DNA of 11,687 nt from an uncultured Rhodospirillales bacterium (GTDB lineage: Bacteria; Pseudomonadota; Alphaproteobacteria; Acetobacterales; Acetobacteraceae). Under the pieces are notes generated by a model. That model saw nothing but the letters and a program-made list of their open reading frames with translations, was not told where the DNA came from and made no database searches. Where the stretch lies: the NCBI GenBank assembly GCA_903844785.1, contig CAIMVB010000315.1, positions 1 through 11,687 on the forward strand, in the 5' to 3' direction. Shown one piece after another: positions 5,873 through 11,687 of the stretch; position 1 is the first letter of the stretch, and each line of letters starts with the position of its first letter. Made by a program: the position numbers and the translations under genes.

Positions 5873-6552
5873 AGAATCGCGCGCCTGATGCCGTGAATAT
5901 CGCAACCGCGCCCCGTGCGGCGCGGCGCATCACCACACCTTCACGCGAACGCTGGTCCCCTTCTGCGGCGCAAATGGCGCGGCGGCGTTTTGTGGTTTCG
6001 GCCTTGAAATGGCTGGTCCCTGGTGCTGGCTTGGCGTTGTTATTGGCCATTGCCATCTGGCCGGAATTGGAAGGCATGGAAGAACGCGCGCGCGTTTCCT
6101 TCCGCCGGGTGACGCAAACCGCACCGGAAGCGGTGCGCGTGGTCGCACCACGCTATCAAGGCGTTGATGAACAGAACCGGCCCTATACCGTGACCGCCGC
6201 CATTGCCCGGCAAGGGCAAGATCAGGATATTCTGGATCTTGAAGCACCACGCGCGGATTTGACGCTGAATGATGGCTGGGTGCTGATGGAATCGCGCGAA
6301 GGGCGTTTGTTCAAGGCGCGCAACCATCTTGATCTGCGCGGCGAAGTGACGCTGTGGCATGATGGCGGCAATCTGCTGGTGACTGAAGAAGCCGCGATTG
6401 AATTGAAGGAAGGTGCCGCTTCCGGTGATAAGCCCGTCGCCGCGCAAGGCCCCTTCGGCACCTTGGTGAGTGAAGGTTTCCGCCTTTATGAAAAAGGCGC
6501 GGTGGTGATTTTCACCGGCCAATCGCGCGCCATGCTGGAAGGCCGGCAATGA
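5869..6552 (+). CDS. lptC: LPS export protein LptC
   Basis: Bitopic inner-membrane protein that passes LPS from the LptB2FG extractor to the periplasmic LptA bridge. The 227-residue product has a basic, cytoplasmic N-terminus, one membrane segment (about 46-64, ending AIAIWPEL) and a periplasmic beta-rich domain with alternating strands (YTVTAAIARQGQ, LDLEAPRADLTLNDGWVLMES, LDLRGEVTLWHDGGNLLVTEEA), typical of LptC. The identification rests on this pattern and on position between kdsD and lptA, because sequence conservation in the family is low. It starts with GTG at 5869, overlapping the kdsD TGA, and its own TGA overlaps the lptA ATG. The 45 residues before the membrane segment are long compared with E. 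coli LptC and rich in Arg. They may include residues from a start placed too early (Met36 is an alternative). Confidence 0.88.
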   Translation: MKNRAPDAVNIATAPRAARRITTPSRERWSPSAAQMARRRFVVSALKWLVPGAGLALLLAIAIWPELEGMEERARVSFRRVTQTAPEAVRVVAPRYQGVDEQNRPYTVTAAIARQGQDQDILDLEAPRADLTLNDGWVLMESREGRLFKARNHLDLRGEVTLWHDGGNLLVTEEAAIELKEGAASGDKPVAAQGPFGTLVSEGFRLYEKGAVVIFTGQSRAMLEGRQ

Positions 6553-7457
6553 AGCGGCGTCTTGCATTGGCGCTTTGCCTGTTGTCGGGTGCAGCCTTCG
6601 CGCAAAGCATGGACCTCAATCAAGGCGGGCCCATTGAAGTCACGGCGCGTGATGGCATTGAATGGCGCCAGAATGATCAGGTGGTGATTGCGCGCGGCGC
6701 AGCGCGGGCGGTGCGCGGTGGTGTGACGATTGATGCGGATATGCTGGTGGCGCGCTATCGCCCACGCGGCGGCGCACCAGTCGAACCGCGCCCTGGCAGC
6801 GAAGGCCCCGGCGGCGCTAGCGAGATTTGGCGCCTGGAAGCCGAAGGCAATGTGGTGATCACCACCGTAACCGATCGCGCCGAAGGTGAGCGTGCGATTT
6901 ACGATATGGATCAGGCGGTGATGGTGCTGACAGGGCGGAACCTGCGTCTGACCTCACCCGATAATGTACTGACCGCGCGCGACAGCGTGGAATATTGGCC
7001 GCAGCGGCGCATGGCGGTCGCACGGGGTGATGCGGTTGTGGTCACCAGGGATGACAAACGCGTGCGCGCCGATGTGCTGGTGGCCTATTTCAAGGAAGCG
7101 CCCACAGAAGCAACGGCGGCGCCGCGCCCACAAGCCGCGCGCCCGGGCGCTGAAGCCACGCCTGGTTCCAGCAGCAATCTGGAAAAGGTTGAAGCCTATG
7201 GCCGGGTTGAAATCCGCACACCGGAAGAAGTGGTGCGCGGGGATAGCGGCGTCTATACGCCGCCCAATGGGCTGGCGCGGCTTCTGGGCGATGTGCGGAT
7301 TGTGCGCGGCGATAATACGCTGACCGGGCGCGAAGCGATTGTGAATATGCAAACCGGCATTTCGCGCCTGGTGGCAAGCCCCGGGGAACGTGTGCGCGGC
7401 TTGGTGGTGCCACAACAAGGCCAAAGCCTGCCCACACCAGGGGCACCCGCACGATGA
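6549..7457 (+). CDS. lptA: LPS transport periplasmic protein LptA (OstA-like), long form
   Basis: Periplasmic beta-jellyroll protein that forms the LPS bridge between LptC and LptD. A signal peptide covers residues 1-18 ([17 protein letters not shown], cut before QS). OstA-type repeats follow: [59 protein letters not shown] and, after a linker, [19 protein letters not shown] and [16 protein letters not shown]. The last of these resembles the conserved LptA signature of a strand pair on which an Asn/Thr edge is followed by GREAIVNM. At 302 residues it is much longer than E. coli LptA (185). The extra length comes from a second OstA-like unit, a Pro/Ala-rich linker at about 183-210, and a Gly/Pro insert at about 74-90. 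Overlaps of four bases on both sides (ATGA) indicate translational coupling with lptC and lptB. Confidence 0.9.
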   Translation: MKRRLALALCLLSGAAFAQSMDLNQGGPIEVTARDGIEWRQNDQVVIARGAARAVRGGVTIDADMLVARYRPRGGAPVEPRPGSEGPGGASEIWRLEAEGNVVITTVTDRAEGERAIYDMDQAVMVLTGRNLRLTSPDNVLTARDSVEYWPQRRMAVARGDAVVVTRDDKRVRADVLVAYFKEAPTEATAAPRPQAARPGAEATPGSSSNLEKVEAYGRVEIRTPEEVVRGDSGVYTPPNGLARLLGDVRIVRGDNTLTGREAIVNMQTGISRLVASPGERVRGLVVPQQGQSLPTPGAPAR

Positions 7458-8212
7458 TTGAAAAGGCGCCGATCAAACTTGTTCCAGGCGGCGGTGGGCT
7501 TGTCGCCAGCGGTCTTGGTAAGCGCTACAAAAAACGCCCTGTGGTGCGCAACGTTTCCATATCACTCCATCGCGGTGAAGCGGTCGGTCTGCTCGGGCCG
7601 AATGGCGCGGGCAAGACAACAACTTTCTACATGATCACCGGTCTGGTGCAGCCCGATGAAGGGCGCGTGATGATGGATGGGCATGATGTCACCATGCTGC
7701 CCATGTATCGCCGCGCACGGTTGGGGCTTGGCTATTTGCCGCAGGAAGCCAGCATTTTTCGCGGCCTGACCGTGGAACAGAATATCCGCGCTGCCTTGGA
7801 AGTCGTGGAACCGGAACGCGACCGGCGCGAAGAAATGCTGGATGAATTGCTGGCTGAATTCGGCATTGCACATTTGCGCCGCGCCCCCGCGCTGGCACTT
7901 TCGGGCGGTGAACGTCGGCGCTGCGAAATTGCCCGCGCGCTGGCGACCCACCCTTCCTATATCCTGCTTGATGAACCGCTCGCCGGGATTGACCCGATCG
8001 CGGTTGGCGAAATTCGTGATCTGGTCAAGCATTTGAAGGATCGCGGCATTGGTGTGCTGATCACCGACCATAATGTGCGCGAAACGCTGGAAATCATTGA
8101 CCGCGCCTATATCCTGCATGACGGCAAGGTGCTGATGGAAGGCAACCCGCAGGAAATCGTGGCGAATGAAGATGTGCGCCGCGTCTATCTTGGCGAAAAA
8201 TTCAGCTTATAG
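7454..8212 (+). CDS. lptB: LPS export ABC transporter ATPase LptB
   Basis: Cytoplasmic ATPase that powers LPS extraction with LptF and LptG. The 252-residue product has every ABC motif: Walker [10 protein letters not shown] (48-56), Q-loop Q97 in [18 protein letters not shown], signature LSGGERRR (149-156), Walker B ILLDEP with catalytic E174, D-loop and H-loop H206. [22 protein letters not shown] and the tail [10 protein letters not shown] are characteristic of LptB and separate it from the branched-chain amino acid transporters (LivF/LivG). The N-terminus is about 12 residues longer than in E. coli. The ATG at 7454 overlaps the lptA stop. The membrane partners lptF and lptG are not in the window, as usual. 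Confidence 0.97.
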   Translation: MIEKAPIKLVPGGGGLVASGLGKRYKKRPVVRNVSISLHRGEAVGLLGPNGAGKTTTFYMITGLVQPDEGRVMMDGHDVTMLPMYRRARLGLGYLPQEASIFRGLTVEQNIRAALEVVEPERDRREEMLDELLAEFGIAHLRRAPALALSGGERRRCEIARALATHPSYILLDEPLAGIDPIAVGEIRDLVKHLKDRGIGVLITDHNVRETLEIIDRAYILHDGKVLMEGNPQEIVANEDVRRVYLGEKFSL

Positions 8213-8273
8213 CTGGAAACTGGCGCCGCATGTTCCCTGCCTTTTCCCGCGCCGCTGAAACTGAGTAAGGCTG

Positions 8274-9749
8274 ATGGCACTCGGCCCGCGTCTCGATCTC
8301 AGGCAATCGCAGCACTTGGTGATGACACCGCAGCTGCGCCAGGCGATCAAGCTGCTGCAATCTTCCAATCTGGAAGTCTCGGCCTTCATTGAAGAAGAAC
8401 TGGAACGCAACCCGCTATTGGAACGTGATGAACGCCCAGTGGCCGGCCCAGATGCAGGGCGCAGCACGGATCCTTTGCCGGTAGCGAGCGAGCCCGCTGA
8501 TGCCGCCAGCGCTGCCGCTTCTGATGCACTGCCTTCGGAAAATGCCGCGCCGCTCGATGCCGAATGGGATAATGTTTATGATAACGGCCTGCCGCCAATT
8601 GGCCGCGGCGGCAATCGTGATTTTGATGATGATCTTTCCGGCATTGAAGCGATGGAAGCGCCGGAACGATCGCTGCGGGATCATTTGGCTGAACAGATTA
8701 GGCTGAATTTCACCTCTCCACAGGAACGCCTGATCGCCGGCAATCTACTGGCACTGGTGGATGGTGCCGGGCGGCTGCATGTGCGCGCGCAAGTAATTGC
8801 GGATGCGCTGGGCTGTGCGGAAGCGCTGGTGGAACGCGTGCGCCTTGCCATGGCGCGCTTCGATCCTGTTGGCATGTTCTGCCATGATTTGGCCGAATGC
8901 CTCGCAGTACAGTTACAGGATCGCAATCGCTATGACCCGGCCATGGCCGCGCTGCTTGCTAATCTGGAAATGCTTGCCAAGCGTGACCTGAAAGGCTTGC
9001 AGCAGATTTGCGGTGTAGATGCTGAAGACATGGCGGAAATGGTCGCGGAGCTGAAGCGGCTAAACCCCAAGCCCGGCGCTTCCTTTGATGCGCCGCCCGC
9101 GCCAACCCTGGTGCCGGATGTGCTGATGCGGCGCGGGCCGGATGATGATTGGATTGTGGAACTTAATCTGGAAACCCTGCCGCGCGTTTTGGTGAATAAG
9201 GGTTTCTTCGCGTCCGCCAATGTCAGCGCACGCGGTAAGGAAGACAAAACCTGGATCGCGGAACGCTTTCAAACCGCGTCCTGGTTGGTGAAATCGCTCG
9301 AACAGCGCGCCAATACCATCCTGAAAGTAGCGGCCGAGATTGTGCGCCGCCAGGATGGGTTTTTTCGCCATGGCGTTGGGCATTTGCGCCCGCTGATCCT
9401 GCGCGATGTGGCAGATGAGGTTTCGCTGCATGAAAGCACCGTGTCCCGCGTGACATCCAACAAAGCGATCGCCACGCCGCGCGGCACTTTTGAGCTTAAG
9501 TACTTCTTCACCACTGCCATTTCCGGCACGCGCGGCGGGGAAGCGCATAGTGCGGAAGCCGTGCGTTACCGCATCAAGGCCATGGTGGATGCCGAAAGCG
9601 CGGATGACATTCTTTCTGATGATACGATTGTGGCCCGGCTACGCGAAGAAGGCGTGGACATTGCCCGGCGAACTGTGGCCAAATACCGGGACGCGCTGCG
9701 CATTCCATCATCCGTGCAGCGCAAACGGGAGAAGGCCGCCTCGGCCTGA
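8274..9749 (+). CDS. rpoN: RNA polymerase sigma-54 factor RpoN
   Basis: Alternative sigma factor that recognises -24/-12 promoters and needs AAA+ activators; often used for nitrogen, motility and envelope genes. The 491-residue product has the normal length and order. Region I (LRQSQHLVMTPQLRQAIKLL, about 9-28, with IEEELERNPLLE) is followed by an acidic, Ala-rich region II (about 55-130), the core-binding part, and a helix-turn-helix (LHESTVSRVTSNK). At the end is the RpoN box ARRTVAKYRD (464-473), with Asp in place of the usual final Glu. The ATG at 8274 is preceded by GAGTAAGG a few bases upstream. It follows lptB by 61 bases in the same direction, a conserved proteobacterial arrangement, and is followed by hpf. 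Confidence 0.98.
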   Translation: MALGPRLDLRQSQHLVMTPQLRQAIKLLQSSNLEVSAFIEEELERNPLLERDERPVAGPDAGRSTDPLPVASEPADAASAAASDALPSENAAPLDAEWDNVYDNGLPPIGRGGNRDFDDDLSGIEAMEAPERSLRDHLAEQIRLNFTSPQERLIAGNLLALVDGAGRLHVRAQVIADALGCAEALVERVRLAMARFDPVGMFCHDLAECLAVQLQDRNRYDPAMAALLANLEMLAKRDLKGLQQICGVDAEDMAEMVAELKRLNPKPGASFDAPPAPTLVPDVLMRRGPDDDWIVELNLETLPRVLVNKGFFASANVSARGKEDKTWIAERFQTASWLVKSLEQRANTILKVAAEIVRRQDGFFRHGVGHLRPLILRDVADEVSLHESTVSRVTSNKAIATPRGTFELKYFFTTAISGTRGGEAHSAEAVRYRIKAMVDAESADDILSDDTIVARLREEGVDIARRTVAKYRDALRIPSSVQRKREKAASA

Positions 9750-9762
9750 TCCGGACACAAGG

Positions 9763-9803
9763 GCGACCCTGGGAGGAAGGCAGGGGTCGCGCGCCCGGTC
9801 GCC
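9763..9803 (+). promoter_or_regulatory. Stem-loop with alternative pairing in the rpoN-hpf gap
   Basis: GCGACCC (9763-9769) can pair with GGGTCGC (9784-9790), with the purine-rich, Shine-Dalgarno-like GGGAGGAAGG in the loop. GGCGACC (9762-9768) can instead pair with GGTCGCC (9797-9803). No T-run follows, so this is not a classical terminator. It may be an mRNA processing or stability element before hpf; the function is inference. Confidence 0.35.
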
Positions 9804-9847
9804 GTGGGGCGGCCCCTCCACTTTGCAGAAAGGGAGGGCATAGGCCC

Positions 9848-10432
9848 ATGCATATCACAGTAGCCGGCAAGCAGGTTGAAACCGGGGAAGCGCTGAAGAC
9901 CCATGTGAATGACGGTCTGACAGCGATCACCGCCAAGTATTTTGATCATGCGCTTGAAGCCAATGTGACCTTCCATAAGCATCGAAGCCAGTTCAGTTGC
10001 GACATCAACCTGAAAGCCGGGCGCGGGCTGATGATGCGCGCCGAAGGTGAGGGTGCGGATGCGCATCGCGCTTTTGAGGTTGCTGCGGAGCATCTTGGGA
10101 AGCGCCTGCGCCGCTATCGCCGCCGTGTGAATGAACATGCGCGGTCCTTCGCCAGCGATCGTGAAGCGCCAGCAGAAGAAGCGCCGCGCGGCCGGCGTTA
10201 TGTGATTGAAGCCCCGGCGGATGAGGAAGCGCCTGAACATGGCGACCACGGCGCCATCATTGCCGAACACCCGGCGCATATTGAAAAGCTGAGTGTGGGT
10301 GAAGCCGTGATGCGGCTGGATTTGGCGCAGGGCCAGGCGCTGATGTTCCGCAACAAGAAGGGCGGCGGGCTGAATGTTGTGTATCGCCGTGCCGATGGGC
10401 ATATCGGCTGGATTGATCCCGGGGAGGGGTAA
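9848..10432 (+). CDS. hpf: Ribosome hibernation promoting factor, long form
   Basis: Ribosome-binding protein that inactivates and pairs 70S ribosomes in starvation; the long form makes 100S dimers by itself. The 194-residue product has the N-terminal S30AE/HPF domain (about 1-98: MHITVAGKQVETGEALKTHV, HVNDGLTAITAKYF, FEVAAEHLGKRLRRYRRRV). A charged linker follows, rich in Glu, Ala and Pro, and then the C-terminal dimerisation domain (about 135-192: EKLSVGEAVMRLDLAQGQALMFRNKKGGGLNVVYRRADGHIGWIDP). A Shine-Dalgarno GGGAGGG (9832-9838) is nine bases before the ATG. It lies 98 bases after rpoN, the classical rpoN-hpf pairing. The expected third gene, ptsN, is absent here; a LysE-type gene follows instead. 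Confidence 0.96.
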   Translation: MHITVAGKQVETGEALKTHVNDGLTAITAKYFDHALEANVTFHKHRSQFSCDINLKAGRGLMMRAEGEGADAHRAFEVAAEHLGKRLRRYRRRVNEHARSFASDREAPAEEAPRGRRYVIEAPADEEAPEHGDHGAIIAEHPAHIEKLSVGEAVMRLDLAQGQALMFRNKKGGGLNVVYRRADGHIGWIDPGEG

Positions 10433-10463
10433 AGGGGCAGGTTTAATCGCTTCCTCTTTCCGT

Positions 10464-10484
10464 ATGCCTTCTGGCATGATGTAA
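10464..10484 (+). CDS. Possible six-codon upstream ORF before lysE
   Basis: ATG at 10464 reads M-P-S-G-M-M and stops at TAA 10482-10484, ten bases before the lysE ATG. No Shine-Dalgarno is visible, so translation is uncertain. It is listed because it spans the left arm of the inverted repeat at the lysE start; a ribosome on it would open that hairpin. Confidence 0.2.
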   Translation: MPSGMM

Positions 10485-10502
10485 CGGCAGCATCATGCCA
10501 GA
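10470..10502 (+). promoter_or_regulatory. 12-bp perfect inverted repeat over the lysE start codon
   Basis: Arms TCTGGCATGATG (10470-10481) and CATCATGCCAGA (10491-10502) are perfect complements, separated by nine bases. The right arm contains the lysE ATG (10495-10497). No T-run follows. It can act as a symmetrical operator in DNA or as an mRNA hairpin that hides the start codon. A second, exclusive hairpin, ATGCC-TTCT-GGCAT (10464-10477), uses part of the left arm. Confidence 0.6.
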
Positions 10503-11136
10503 TATCACGCAATTCTCGCTCTATATCGCTGCGGCCTTGCTGCTTGCCGTCACGCCTGGGCCGGGCATTTTCTATGTCGCGGCGCGCAGCCTAGCGGGCG
10601 GGCGGGCTGAGGGCATCGCCTCAAGCTTCGGTACGGCGCTTGGGGGCTTGGTGCATGTGGTGGCGGGGGCGCTTGGCGTTTCCGCCATTATGTTGGCGAG
10701 TGCCGAGCTTTTCATGGTGCTGAAGCTATTGGGTGCGGCTTACCTGGTTTGGTTGGGTCTGCGCACCATCATGGATGCCCGGCGCAGTACGGGGCCTGAT
10801 ATGGGCGGTGTCTCTGCCCCTGCTATGGGAACGCGCCGCGCCTTTCGTGAAGGTGTGGTGGTGGAGGCGCTGAACCCCAAAACTGCGGCCTTCTTCCTGG
10901 CCTTTATTCCACATTTTCTCGACCCAAGCGCGGGCGCGGTGGCGCTGCCCTTTATTTTGCTCGGCTGTATTTCTGTCGCGCTGAATACCTTGGCGGATAT
11001 TGTCGTCGCCATTGGCGCGAGCCGCCTTCGGGAGGGCGCTGCAGCGCGGCCGGGTTTGATCAAGCGTCTGCGGGAAATTTCGGGCGCTTCAATGATTGCG
11101 CTTGGCGCCGGGCTGGCGCTGGCAAAGCGGCAATAG
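10495..11136 (+). CDS. LysE/RhtB-family amino acid exporter
   Basis: Inner-membrane exporter, probably of an amino acid or a similar small molecule; the substrate cannot be told from sequence. The 213-residue product has about six hydrophobic segments. The family N-terminus TPGPGIFYVAARSLAGGR (about 20-37) is present, and GTALGGLVHVVAGALGVSAI and LLGAAYLVWLGLRTI follow as in RhtB-like proteins. A family-typical VEALNPKTAAFFLAFIPHFL lies before the last three segments. The ATG at 10495 is the only good start and lies inside an inverted repeat; the Shine-Dalgarno is poor (GGCAG at 10486-10490). The gene follows hpf by 62 bases but is functionally unrelated and probably has its own control. A strong terminator follows. 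Confidence 0.92.
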   Translation: MPDITQFSLYIAAALLLAVTPGPGIFYVAARSLAGGRAEGIASSFGTALGGLVHVVAGALGVSAIMLASAELFMVLKLLGAAYLVWLGLRTIMDARRSTGPDMGGVSAPAMGTRRAFREGVVVEALNPKTAAFFLAFIPHFLDPSAGAVALPFILLGCISVALNTLADIVVAIGASRLREGAAARPGLIKRLREISGASMIALGAGLALAKRQ

Positions 11137-11142
11137 AATTAT

Positions 11143-11177
11143 GGGCGGCGCGCTGACATTGGCGCGCCGCCCCTTTT
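11143..11177 (+). terminator. Rho-independent terminator between convergent lysE and uxaA-like genes
   Basis: GGGCGGCGCGC (11143-11153) and GCGCGCCGCCC (11162-11172) form a perfect 11-bp GC stem with an 8-base loop, followed by CTTTT (11173-11177). It starts six bases after the lysE stop. The minus-strand continuation is AT-rich (ATAATT), so it may also end the opposing transcript. Confidence 0.85.
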
Positions 11178-11180
11178 GAA

Positions 11181-11687
11181 TCACGCGCTTTCGTAAAGCC
11201 GCGTCAGGCTGAATTCGCGGTGGCCGAGCAATTCGGCCGCCGTCAATTCGCCATCGGCGGTACGGATGATGCAATCAAGTAAAGCTTCGCCCGCATCATC
11301 CATATTCATCTGCCGCTGCAATAGCCCTGTCACATCCACATCAATATGTTCGGACATGGTGCGCTGGGTGCGCGGATTGGCGGTAAGTTTGATCACCGGC
11401 AGGATCGGGTTGCCGATGACATTGCCCTGCCCGGTCGGGAAGGTATGCACGGCAAAGCCCGAAGCGGCGCAAAGGGTGACCATCTCTGCGGCGGCGGAAC
11501 TTGAATCCATGAACCACAAGCCGGAATGGGTCGGTTCTTCCGCCTTATCCAGCACGCCATCAACCAGACACTTCTTGCCGATCTTTTGGATATTGCCGAG
11601 CGCCTTTTCTTCGATGGTGGTCAAGCCGCCTTCGATATTGCCCTTGGTGGGCTGGCTTTCGGAAAGATCATTCGTCTTGTTGGTTTC
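11181..11687 (-). CDS. UxaA/GarD-family dehydratase, C-terminal part (N-terminus beyond window)
   Basis: C-terminal 168 residues of an altronate/galactarate dehydratase-type protein; the family uses an iron centre to remove water from sugar acids, and related enzymes act on sulfolactate. The frame is open across the right edge to TGA at 11181-11183. Visible family features are [20 protein letters not shown] near the left of the fragment, [42 protein letters not shown] and the ending around [15 protein letters not shown]. An apparent start at 11624 is an internal TTG and should not be used. The substrate cannot be decided because the N-terminal half is missing. It is convergent with lysE and separated from it by a terminator, so it belongs to another transcription unit to the right. 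Confidence 0.88.
   Translation of the reverse strand, partial: ETNKTNDLSESQPTKGNIEGGLTTIEEKALGNIQKIGKKCLVDGVLDKAEEPTHSGLWFMDSSSAAAEMVTLCAASGFAVHTFPTGQGNVIGNPILPVIKLTANPRTQRTMSEHIDVDVTGLLQRQMNMDDAGEALLDCIIRTADGELTAAELLGHREFSLTRLYESA

Noticed and set aside
4958..5905. Long antisense frame (315 codons) opposite kdsD
   Set aside because: Rich in His, Arg and Gln with no domain pattern. It is the usual mirror frame of a GC-rich gene.
9811..9826. Sigma-54 promoter before hpf (GG at 9811-9812 and TTTGC at 9822-9826)
   Set aside because: The GG and GC elements are 12 bases apart rather than the required 10, and the TGGCAC core is absent.
1..11687. CRISPR arrays, insertion sequences, phage genes, rRNA
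   Set aside because: No regularly spaced repeats, transposase, integrase, phage structural gene or rRNA sequence was seen on either strand.

Overview
The window looks like a GC-rich alphaproteobacterial chromosome, most likely Rhodospirillales (perhaps Acetobacteraceae; inferred from gene content and order, not from a marker gene). The main arguments are the core block kdsD-lptC-lptA-lptB-rpoN-hpf, which is a recognisable alphaproteobacterial arrangement, and an HRDC-less RNase D-like exonuclease of the NrnC type, which is characteristic of this class.

Layout. (1) 1-1410, minus strand: an ABC-F translation factor of the YheS type, cut by the left edge. (2) 1411-1569: divergent intergenic zone with a G-rich tract (including a run of eight G) and an AT-rich stretch. 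(3) 1570-2034, plus: an unrecognised small lipoprotein-like gene. Protein-like sequence continues in frame past its TAA to a TGA at 2212-2214, so the gene may be broken by a nonsense change. (4) 2305-3741, minus: a stand-alone ATPase with a DUF4143-type C-terminal part. Items 3 and 4 are the accessory-looking part of the window. (5) 3987-4073: tRNA-Leu(CAG) with its own promoter candidate, followed 29 bases later by nrnC (4103-4759), which ends in a stem-loop plus T8. (6) 4889-8212: kdsD-lptC-lptA-lptB, joined by four-base overlaps (GTGA, ATGA, ATGA). This makes arabinose-5-phosphate for Kdo and most of the machine that carries LPS from the inner to the outer membrane. (7) 8274-10432: rpoN (sigma-54) and long-form hpf, in the same direction. 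The often-present ptsN does not follow. (8) 10495-11136: a LysE/RhtB-type exporter whose start codon lies inside a perfect 12-bp inverted repeat. (9) A strong terminator, then the C-terminal part of a UxaA/GarD-type dehydratase on the minus strand, cut by the right edge.

Most of the window is ordinary core genome and I do not see a new multi-gene system. The observations most worth a second look are small. They are the mutually exclusive hairpins and tiny upstream ORF at the lysE start, the terminator with competing stems before kdsD and the possibly leaderless kdsD start, the interrupted lipoprotein gene, and the DUF4143 ATPase of unknown role.
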